From a virus: DNA of 23,166 nt. Shown here piece by piece: positions 1 to 4,187 of the stretch (positions are counted from its first letter, which is position 1; every line of letters starts with the position of its first letter). Under the pieces are notes generated by a model. That model made no database searches. It worked only from the letters and a program-made list of their open reading frames with translations, and was not told the origin of the DNA. The position numbers and the translations under genes were made by a program. Where the stretch lies: positions 1 to 23,166 of the IMG/VR virus record IMGVR_UViG_3300048930_000244. One strand, written 5' to 3'.

Positions 1-1
1 C

Positions 2-397
2 TACAAACAGACCCCGACGACCCCGGACGCCACGCCCCGCACTGTTCGACGGAAGACCAGACCGACCCACACGGGGCATATCGAGGCATCCGCGTACACG
101 TCCGAAGACGGCGGTCCCCGACTCATGCGATCGGTGCAGTACGTCCGATCCGAACACGGCCGCGCGATCAACGAGACGCAGAAGCCCGAGGGCATCGTGC
201 GGCCTTTGATCGAGTACAGCGTCCCACCCGGCGGGCTCGTGGTTGACATCTTCGCCGGATCCGCCACGACCGCTGTCGTCGCCCGCCAACTCGGAAGACG
301 TTGCATCGCATTCGAGAAGCGCGCCGACCAAGCGAAGCGTGCTGCTCAACGCCTCGCGCAGCAGACCTTCGTCTTCCCGGAAGGGGACGCCGCATGA
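2..397 (+). CDS. DNA methyltransferase, C-terminal part (5' end outside window)
   Basis: The reading frame is open from the first bases, so the gene starts upstream of the window and only about 131 C-terminal codons are visible. The segment TQKPEGIVRPLIEYSVPPGG followed by DIFAGSATTAVVARQLGRR is the SAM-binding motif I region of amino (N6-adenine or N4-cytosine) DNA methyltransferases. These usually read TxKP...DPFxGSGTT, with a closing GRRxIAxE strand, seen here as GRRCIAFEK. Motif I carries Ala where the second Gly is usual (GSATT for GSGTT). The catalytic (D/N)PPY motif lies N-terminal in this permuted class and cannot be checked. An internal ATG at 125 gives a 90-residue ORF, but the matching sequence upstream (YTSEDGGPRLMRSV) shows the gene is longer. 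The stop overlaps the next start as ATGA. In phages such enzymes usually act as orphan methylases protecting against host restriction; that role is inferred. Confidence 0.85.
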   Translation, partial: YKQTPTTPDATPRTVRRKTRPTHTGHIEASAYTSEDGGPRLMRSVQYVRSEHGRAINETQKPEGIVRPLIEYSVPPGGLVVDIFAGSATTAVVARQLGRRCIAFEKRADQAKRAAQRLAQQTFVFPEGDAA

Positions 398-705
398 CTC
401 GAAACCGGAAGTCAGCGAAGAAGGCGGGCTCCGCCCGTGAGCAGCAGGTAGCCGACTACCTCGCCGTCGCACTCGACGATGACCGCATCGAACGACGCAC
501 CAAGAACGGTGCGAAGGACCGAGGCGACTTACACAGTATCGAGCAGAGTTCTTCGCCCTGCGGCTCTACCCCGCGGCGGGCACCTGATGGTCTCGCTTTC
601 GCGGGGCGCGCGGGGCACTACGAAGACGCGGCTCGTTCACCACCTCGTGCTCGAAGCATTTGTCGGCCCCCGCCCGGACGGCCAGGTCGGGTGCCACTTC
701 GATGA
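394..705 (+). CDS. Resolvase/endonuclease-like protein, truncated by loss of its nuclease core
   Basis: The start ATG at 394 overlaps the methyltransferase stop (ATGA). The first ~46 residues (MTRNRKSAKKAGSAREQQ..., then RIERRTKNGAKDRGDL) match, from memory, the N-terminus of actinophage Holliday-junction-resolvase or endonuclease-like proteins. In those the helix with the conserved Glu is followed by an RxKxGAKDxGDI segment and then a strand bearing the ExK nuclease residues. Here the similarity stops at GDL. The remaining ~57 residues are Pro/Arg/Ser-rich and come from reading the downstream HNH-coding DNA in the wrong frame. The expected E-x-K core is absent, so this product is probably inactive and the locus is a deletion or rearrangement scar. 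The ORF is open and coupled, so a peptide may still be made. I am fairly sure of the gene start and less sure of family and status. Confidence 0.5.
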   Translation: MTRNRKSAKKAGSAREQQVADYLAVALDDDRIERRTKNGAKDRGDLHSIEQSSSPCGSTPRRAPDGLAFAGRAGHYEDAARSPPRARSICRPPPGRPGRVPLR

Positions 706-814
706 CGACCCGAGGAACAACCGTGTCGAGAACCTCCGGTGGGACACGTCAAGCGCGAACGCACTCGATCGCGTTCGCAATGCGGCCCTTCTAGAGAACG
801 GTAGGAGCGAGTGA
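479..814 (+). CDS. HNH endonuclease, N-terminally truncated (HNH_3/NUMOD4-like)
   Basis: In the frame starting at ATG 479, residues from about 27 onward read RVLRPAALPRGGHLMVSLSR, then LVHHLVLEAFVGPRPDGQ and CHFDDDPRNNRVENLRWDT. This is the classic phage/homing HNH signature: HHLVLEAFVG, CHxDxxPxNNRxENLRWDT. It includes the first His, the central Asn (NNRxENL) and the terminal W-D-T segment. Full-length members start with a NUMOD4-like part (Y-x-VSSxGRVRS...GRxLRP). Here YTVSS runs straight into RVLRP, so about 25-30 residues appear deleted and the ORF is only 111 aa. No good SD precedes ATG 479, which lies inside the truncated resolvase gene in another frame; expression could depend on coupling or may be lost. 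The stop overlaps the next start (TGATG). The HNH assignment is strong; whether it is functional is doubtful. Confidence 0.65.
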   Translation: MTASNDAPRTVRRTEATYTVSSRVLRPAALPRGGHLMVSLSRGARGTTKTRLVHHLVLEAFVGPRPDGQVGCHFDDDPRNNRVENLRWDTSSANALDRVRNAALLENGRSE

Positions 815-1317
815 TGCCTGACCTGCTCGACGCCCTCGCCGACGTGTGGACGGACGCTCCCAAGTGGGTGCCGATCTACGCGACGCGCGGCGAGCCGGAC
901 AAGTACTGCCGTGACTGCGGGGCGCGAACGTCGTACAACCGTGGTGTATGCGGGCCTGACCTGCCGGGGAGCTTCACCGTCTGCGACGAGTGCGCGAAGC
1001 TCGACGGCGCACGTATCCGCTCGTGTGAGCCGGTCGCTGAGCGTCGGCCGGCGCGGCTGGGCCACGAGCAGTGGGAGTGCGCGCATTGCGATTGCGGATG
1101 GTGGTCGTTCGACACGTACTGGCACGACGAGGGCGAGCACCGGGCGTTCACTGCTGAGGAAGTCGCCGACATGCTCGCGGATCACGCGCTGCCCCGGTAC
1201 GTGTCTCGGTGGGGCGTCGCGCCGTATCCGATCGAAGACCACGACCGGCTCGTGAAGGCGCAAGCGCAGCGCCGCGCGAGCTGGGTCTCCAGCCACACGG
1301 ATGGGAGCTCGACGTGA
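814..1317 (+). CDS. Hypothetical Cys-rich (zinc-ribbon-like) protein
   Basis: ATG 814 overlaps the preceding stop (TGATG) and has GGTAGGAG six bases upstream; a GTG at 811 would leave too short a gap. The 167-residue product carries several potential metal-binding pairs. CRDC and CDEC flank a loop in the first half. CAHCDCGWW then precedes an acidic, His-containing stretch (WHDEGEHRAFTAEEVADMLADH) that resembles a small helical cap. No catalytic motif is recognised. This layout suggests one or two zinc ribbons and possible nucleic-acid or protein binding, but that is inferred only from the cysteine pattern. It is the first and largest of a string of coupled Cys/His-rich genes running to 2271. 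The next gene starts in a GTGA overlap with its stop. Confidence 0.75.
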   Translation: MPDLLDALADVWTDAPKWVPIYATRGEPDKYCRDCGARTSYNRGVCGPDLPGSFTVCDECAKLDGARIRSCEPVAERRPARLGHEQWECAHCDCGWWSFDTYWHDEGEHRAFTAEEVADMLADHALPRYVSRWGVAPYPIEDHDRLVKAQAQRRASWVSSHTDGSST

Positions 1318-1571
1318 CCGATTACCCCACGCTCAGATACGTCGCACTATCCGAGCAGATCACGAAGGCGCTCGGATCAGACGACTGGCTGATCGTCCAC
1401 AACGGCCACGACCTCGTAACCGCCGAGGATCTCGACAAGAAGATGGGCTGGGTGGGCGGGCACTGTCGATTCCGGGGCCGCAGCCACGCAGACTGCCCCG
1501 GTTCGTCGTTCGGACGACCGTGCGTCTGCCCGTGTCACAAACCGGCCGAACGGGAGGACGACCGTGGCTGA
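1314..1571 (+). CDS. Small hypothetical Cys-rich protein
   Basis: GTG 1314 overlaps the previous stop as GTGA and follows GGGAG. The product has 85 residues. The N-terminal two thirds (TDYPTLRYVALSEQITKALG, then DDWLIVHNGHDLVTAEDLDK) look globular and mixed alpha/beta. The C-terminal third contains C, H and paired C residues (GGHCRFRGRSHADCPG, PCVCPCHK) consistent with one metal-binding knuckle. The CDS ends in PAEREDDRG, whose codons form part of a 27-bp cassette repeated at the end of the next gene. It overlaps that gene by eight bases. Family unknown; the tight coupling and good coding character make a real gene likely. Confidence 0.7.
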   Translation: MTDYPTLRYVALSEQITKALGSDDWLIVHNGHDLVTAEDLDKKMGWVGGHCRFRGRSHADCPGSSFGRPCVCPCHKPAEREDDRG

Positions 1572-1786
1572 GCCTGTCGATCCCTGGGACGAGACGCTGC
1601 TCGAGCTCGGCTACATCAACTGCCGACCGTGCAAGGAGTGGCATCGTTCACCGGAGTGCGCAATCGACACCGAGGGGTTTGCGTTGCAGTCGTGTGGATG
1701 CCGCTGGTCTGACAACGGCGACCACAGATCTGAGTGCCCGCTGTCCGAGGTACCGGAATCGGCTGAACGGGAGGACGACCGTGGCT
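1543..1786 (+). repeat. Duplicated 27-bp gene-junction cassette (1543-1569 and 1760-1786)
   Basis: Two copies, 217 bp apart, match at 26 of 27 bases; the one mismatch is C/T. Each copy holds the last codons of one gene (AEREDDRG), an embedded GGGAGGA SD, and the GTG start plus first codon of the next gene. It therefore acts as a portable stop/SD/start coupling unit. The flanking coding sequences do not match. Confidence 0.85.
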
Positions 1787-1788
1787 AG
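1564..1788 (+). CDS. Small hypothetical Cys/His-rich protein
   Basis: GTG 1564 lies inside the end of the preceding gene, five bases after a GGGAGGA SD. The 74-residue product contains CRPC, a further C, CGC, and an H...C arrangement (NCRPCKEWHRSPEC, SCGCRWSDNGDHRSECPL) with the density expected of a structural zinc-binding miniprotein. It ends in SAEREDDRG, nearly identical to the end of its upstream neighbour, because both gene ends carry the same 27-bp repeat. The bodies of the two proteins are not obviously similar, so the repeat covers only the junction. Function unknown. Confidence 0.68.
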   Translation: MAEPVDPWDETLLELGYINCRPCKEWHRSPECAIDTEGFALQSCGCRWSDNGDHRSECPLSEVPESAEREDDRG

Positions 1789-2035
1789 GTTCGCACCTCC
1801 CGAGGGGATTCTGATCCCCGAGTGTGCCAGGTGCCCGATCGCGGCGGGTCACAGTCTCGTGGGTTGCAGTGACTACGACGAGCCGGATTGCGCGTTCGGC
1901 ACCGCCCTGACCGGCATGCTCGAGCCGACTGACCCGCAGCCGATTGTTTTCGATCCGCCACTGACCGAAGCGGAGTCCGACGCATACTGGGACGCGATCA
2001 GTGAACCGACTGATCCGTCGTCTGGGGAGTCATGA
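1781..2035 (+). CDS. Small hypothetical Cys-containing acidic protein
   Basis: GTG 1781 sits in the second copy of the repeated junction cassette, behind GGGAGGA. The 84-residue product opens ARFAPPEGILIPECARCPIA and continues GCSDYDEPDCAFG, giving four Cys in two spaced groups. The second half is acidic and proline-rich with WDAI near the end, possibly a short helix. The stop overlaps the next start (ATGA). No family recognised. It belongs to the same coupled run of Cys-rich genes and may share a small metal-knuckle fold. Confidence 0.68.
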   Translation: MARFAPPEGILIPECARCPIAAGHSLVGCSDYDEPDCAFGTALTGMLEPTDPQPIVFDPPLTEAESDAYWDAISEPTDPSSGES

Positions 2036-2271
2036 CCACCGCGATCTGCGCGCGATGCGCTCAGCACCTGCACCCTGGCGACCAGGTCGTCGACGTCCGG
2101 CAGGTCACGAGGATCTACGACGACGGGACGATCGCCACAGACCGCATCGACGAGAACGGCACCGCGCACCTCGACTGCGAGCGGGCTGACCCACTGGAGT
2201 ACCGTCACGAGGACGCCTGCCGGTGCGGTGTCGTGGGATCTGCGTCACTCCCGTGCAACGTGGACACATGA
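2032..2271 (+). CDS. Small hypothetical zinc-finger-like protein
   Basis: ATG 2032 overlaps the upstream stop (ATGA), and GGGGAG lies just upstream. The 79-residue product begins TTAICARCAQHLHPGDQV, a CxxC pair with His two residues later. It then has a beta-rich middle (VVDVRQVTRIYDDGTIATDR), followed by AHLDCE. This resembles a treble-clef or zinc-ribbon half-site pattern (CxxC...HxxC) often seen in small actinophage proteins. It ends with CRCG and another Cys. Its stop overlaps the start of the helix-turn-helix gene. Function unknown. Confidence 0.7.
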   Translation: MTTAICARCAQHLHPGDQVVDVRQVTRIYDDGTIATDRIDENGTAHLDCERADPLEYRHEDACRCGVVGSASLPCNVDT

Positions 2272-2537
2272 ACCCTGAACCGGCATCACGTCTGAAGTAC
2301 AAGGCGCCCCGCATGCTGACCTACCGGCAGGCAGCCGCCGAGACAGATCGGTCGCTGCGCGCAATCCACCGGTGGAGGCGAGCCGGGATGCCAATGGGGT
2401 GGCGGATCAAGGACGGGCAGAAGGTCCGTGTCGTTCGTGAGGACGTGCTCATGGCGTGGAAGCGGGACCGGCTGCGGAACAATCCCGCGCACCAGTACCG
2501 GATGAGGAAGCTGATGAAGGAGCAGGACACCGAATGA
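2268..2537 (+). CDS. Helix-turn-helix DNA-binding protein (excisionase/MerR-like)
   Basis: ATG 2268 overlaps the previous stop (ATGA); the 89-residue product is basic. Residues ~16-43 (MLTYRQAAAETDRSLRAIHR then WRRAGMPM) give the usual winged-helix pattern of excisionase/MerR-type HTH_17 domains: L-T-x-x-Q-A-A, a turn, then a recognition helix ending in W-x-x-x-G-M-P. The segment VREDVLMAWKRDRL fits the following wing and helix. The tail is Arg/Lys-rich and may contact DNA. It could be a transcriptional regulator, an excisionase-like accessory factor, or a packaging or late-gene activator, since it sits directly before the terminase block. No integrase is visible here, so excisionase is only one option. 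Confidence 0.75.
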   Translation: MNPEPASRLKYKAPRMLTYRQAAAETDRSLRAIHRWRRAGMPMGWRIKDGQKVRVVREDVLMAWKRDRLRNNPAHQYRMRKLMKEQDTE

Positions 2538-2575
2538 ACACGAAGGTCACCCTGGGCGCGACACGCCGCAATTGA
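2534..2575 (+). CDS. Possible 13-residue peptide or gene remnant
   Basis: An ATGA overlap with the helix-turn-helix gene opens a 13-codon frame (MNTKVTLGATRRN) that stops at 2575. It follows the coupling style of the operon, but nothing supports a function. It may be the remnant of a gene whose body was lost where the noncoding stretch begins. Confidence 0.2.
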   Translation: MNTKVTLGATRRN

Positions 2576-2593
2576 CCATGATGCTTGCATAGA

Positions 2594-2626
2594 GAGTGTT
2601 GTCACTCCCCTAATGGGACGTAGAGC
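2594..2626 (+). promoter_or_regulatory. Weak candidate promoter with overlapping palindrome
   Basis: TTGTCA (2599-2604) is one base from the -35 consensus and is followed after 16 bases by TAGAGC (2621-2626), a poor -10. The 5-bp inverted repeat GAGTG/CACTC (2594-2607) overlaps the -35 box and could be an operator half-site pair. It lies at the boundary where a new transcript would be needed. Sequence evidence is weak. Confidence 0.2.
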
Positions 2627-2799
2627 AAAAGGTCGGAAGGCCCAGAACGCTCCTGGCCGGTCGGCTGACATCCCGGAACCTCTCATCCCGGTGTCGTGTA
2701 GACCGGCCCACCCTCACTCCCGGCGTAGCGGATTCGGGCCGCCCGGTCGGTGAGAAGACGCCACTGCTGGCGTCGAACCGCGCCCACGGGTAGCGCGGA

Positions 2800-2849
2800 A
2801 CGGGCCGGGGCGGGTCCGCACCCCAGAGGAATGACCCGCCCCCGCCCGT
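2800..2849 (+). terminator. Large GC hairpin, 17-bp stem with one mismatch
   Basis: ACGGGCCGGGGCGGGTC (2800-2816) pairs with GACCCGCCCCCGCCCGT (2833-2849) with one mismatch across a 16-base loop. It lies just upstream of the SD of the next gene. There is no T-tract, so it may be a GC-type terminator or attenuator, or a packaging-protein site rather than a classical intrinsic terminator. Confidence 0.5.
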
Positions 2850-2868
2850 GCACACCAGGGAGGACCGC

Positions 2869-3036
2869 ATGCTCGGGGCAACCTGGACCCGCACCCTCGA
2901 CGGCGCCCTCGACCACATCAGCCAGCTCACCACCGAACGTGACAACGCGCTCGACGAGATCACCACATTCCTCCGCGAACACCCCGAACACGAGGATGAC
3001 GAACACCTCACCCTCGCCAGACTCGCACTCCTATGA
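2869..3036 (+). CDS. Small acidic hypothetical protein
   Basis: ATG 2869 has an excellent SD, AGGGAGGA, four bases upstream; the GTG at 2848 lies inside the hairpin and has none. The 55-residue product is almost entirely helical and acidic (LDGALDHISQLTTERDNALD, then EHPEHEDDEHLTLARLALL) and looks like a short coiled coil. It opens a four-gene coupled block that ends with the HNH gene; its stop overlaps the next ATG (ATGA). Similar short helical proteins are common in actinophages without known function. Confidence 0.65.
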   Translation: MLGATWTRTLDGALDHISQLTTERDNALDEITTFLREHPEHEDDEHLTLARLALL

Positions 3037-3152
3037 AGCCCCGCTTCTCATGGCTGTGCATCATCGGCTTCCACCGGTGGACGCACACGATCGGGCCGGG
3101 CGTGTTCGCTCAGGCGTGCGCACGATGCCACGAACCGAGGAGGCCACGGTGA
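3033..3152 (+). CDS. 39-residue hypothetical protein with CxxC-H motif
   Basis: ATG 3033 overlaps the previous stop (ATGA), and its own stop overlaps the next GTG (GTGA). The product begins MKPRFSWLCIIGFHRWTHT and ends with CARCHEPRRPR. One CxxC plus His could bind a metal, and the first half resembles the short LCxxGxHxW motif seen in small phage zinc proteins. Support comes mainly from precise coupling on both sides. Function unknown. Confidence 0.5.
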   Translation: MKPRFSWLCIIGFHRWTHTIGPGVFAQACARCHEPRRPR

Positions 3153-3268
3153 GCAGGCAGCACGAGTGTCCTGGCTGCGGTGAACTCGTCCCGTCGATCT
3201 GGGCGTCGATCGTGCATTGCGACCCTGTCGCGTACATCGACGACGACGACACCCGCGGATACGACTGA
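3149..3268 (+). CDS. 39-residue zinc-knuckle-like hypothetical protein
   Basis: GTG 3149 follows an AGGAGG-like stretch (GAGGAGGCC) and overlaps the previous stop (GTGA). The product starts SRQHECPGCGELVP, a CxxCG zinc-knuckle motif with a preceding His. A second Cys follows (SIVHCDP), then an acidic tail (YIDDDDTRGYD). The stop shares one base with the next start (TGATG). It may be a very small metal-binding protein. Coding status rests on coupling and motif. Confidence 0.5.
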   Translation: MSRQHECPGCGELVPSIWASIVHCDPVAYIDDDDTRGYD

Positions 3269-3573
3269 TGTCCGCCATCCATCACGACCCGCGGCAGGCT
3301 GCAGCGCTCACAGAGCTCCGCGCACGCGGCGAGATCCAGCCCTGCTGGTCCTGCGGCAAGGAACTGCGAGCCTCAGCCCGCAAGCCCCACCCGCAAGCCA
3401 TCACCGTCGGCCACTACGTCGACGTCGACCTTGGCCTCACCAACCCGTTCGACCCGTCCTCCTACGGCCCACAGTGCGCCACCTGCAACTCCGCAGGCGG
3501 CGCGAGGCGCACGAACGCCAAGCGCCGCGGCGAAACAGGCCGCGAACTCACCATCTCGCCCGATTGGCGCTGA
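3268..3573 (+). CDS. HNH endonuclease adjacent to terminase
   Basis: ATG 3268 overlaps the previous stop (TGATG). The 101-residue product has a zinc-finger pair C26-WS-C29-GKEL, a central strand ITVGHYVDVDLG with H49, and YGPQCATCN (C70, C73, N74). This is the CxxC...xHx...CxxCN layout of the small HNH proteins next to phage terminase genes. The usual DH pair before the helix reads GH, so the catalytic details differ. In HK97-like phages such HNH proteins work with the terminase in cos cleavage; that role is inferred here from position directly before terS. A terminator-like hairpin overlaps the stop codon. It could instead be a zinc-binding protein without nuclease activity. Confidence 0.72.
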   Translation: MSAIHHDPRQAAALTELRARGEIQPCWSCGKELRASARKPHPQAITVGHYVDVDLGLTNPFDPSSYGPQCATCNSAGGARRTNAKRRGETGRELTISPDWR

Positions 3574-3589
3574 GAGCGAGCCAGTTTTT
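3565..3589 (+). terminator. Intrinsic-terminator-like hairpin with T5 tract
   Basis: TGGCGCT (3565-3571) pairs with AGC..GCCA (3575-3583) around a GAG loop, with a two-base bulge (GA). It is followed one base later by TTTTT (3585-3589), rare in this GC-rich DNA. It overlaps the stop codon of the HNH gene and would separate it from terS. Confidence 0.5.
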
Positions 3590-3609
3590 AGGACCGGCCC
3601 ACCCCCCGA

Positions 3610-3637
3610 AAGACCGCGTGGTCTTCCATTTCTCTCT
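3610..3637 (+). terminator. Second hairpin before terS with pyrimidine tract
   Basis: AAGACC (3610-3615) and GGTCTT (3620-3625) form a perfect 6-bp stem with a GCGT tetraloop. A T/C-rich run (CCATTTCTCTCTC) follows. It lies 20 bases after the first hairpin and upstream of the terS SD. It could be a tandem terminator or part of a packaging (cos) site. Confidence 0.4.
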
Positions 3638-3656
3638 CTCCGACTGAGGAGGGCCG

Positions 3657-4187
3657 ATGTCGTCACGGCAGAAGCTGCCCCCTCACGGGACGCCCGAGCG
3701 GTACCGGCTCGAGCGCAAGGAGGGCAGCACGTGCGCGAAGTGCAGGGGCCGGATGGCCAGTCTCCGCAAGGAACAGCGGGCCAACGCGGCCGCCGCCACC
3801 GCCCGCTCGAAGATGCACATCGTCGAGCCGCCGGCAGACGACACGGTTAACGACACGAAGCCTGCGCGATCGACCTCGAGCCGCTCGTCGAGCAAGGCCC
3901 GCATCGTCGGCACGATGGAGGAGTCCGTCGAGGCTGACATCGCCGAGATCGACGAGAAGCTGCAGGTCCCCTTTCACCGATCCCTGAGTGTGCTCGCCAT
4001 CGAGCTCGCCCGCGAGATCGACGAGCCCGCCACTACCGCCACCGCTCGTCGCGACGCCCGCAAGCAGCTCTTCGAAGTGCTCAGGTCACTGCGCACGCAG
4101 AAGGAGGGCGACGATGGCACGGCGCTCACGGTCCTCCTCGAGCAAGCAGGCTTTGGGACTCCCCTCGTACCTGGACGTCGCTCCTAG
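3657..4187 (+). CDS. terS: Terminase small subunit
   Basis: ATG 3657 follows GAGGAGGG by a few bases and gives a 176-residue basic protein. It ends inside the terminase large subunit gene, the usual position of TerS, which recognises the packaging site and recruits TerL to DNA. Residues 10-32 carry an HGTPERY...C26-AKC29-R motif (HGTxxRY-CxxCR) that I recall from small actinobacterial phage proteins; its cysteine pair may be structural. A Ser/Arg-rich linker (~65-85) follows. The helical part VEADIAEIDEKLQ...RSLSVLAIELAREID then fits a TerS oligomerisation core with D-A-R-K-Q-L-FE near its end. The identification leans on position plus helical, basic character; sequence similarity alone is modest. 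Confidence 0.75.
   Translation: MSSRQKLPPHGTPERYRLERKEGSTCAKCRGRMASLRKEQRANAAAATARSKMHIVEPPADDTVNDTKPARSTSSRSSSKARIVGTMEESVEADIAEIDEKLQVPFHRSLSVLAIELAREIDEPATTATARRDARKQLFEVLRSLRTQKEGDDGTALTVLLEQAGFGTPLVPGRRS

Larger units (their letters stand above)
2576..2868. other. Longest gene-free stretch (293 bp): candidate control/cos region
   Basis: No convincing coding frame, tRNA or insertion sequence was found. The left part is less G+C-rich than the rest. It holds a short palindrome (GAGTG-TTGT-CACTC, 2594-2607) overlapping a TTGTCA hexamer. The middle holds GACCGGCCCACCC (2701-2713), repeated exactly before terS at 3592-3604. The right end holds the strong hairpin at 2800-2849. The position between accessory genes and the HNH/terminase block suits either a promoter/terminator region or a cos site. 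Confidence 0.5.

Noticed and set aside
2765-2800. Possible tRNA T-arm (GGCGTCGAACC...)
   Set aside because: The arms do not pair well and no acceptor or anticodon stem can be assembled around it.
3988-4113. Extended terL start upstream of 4114
   Set aside because: The extra residues are Ser/Pro/Ala-rich shadow of terS, whereas ATG 4114 has an AAGGAGGG SD at good spacing.
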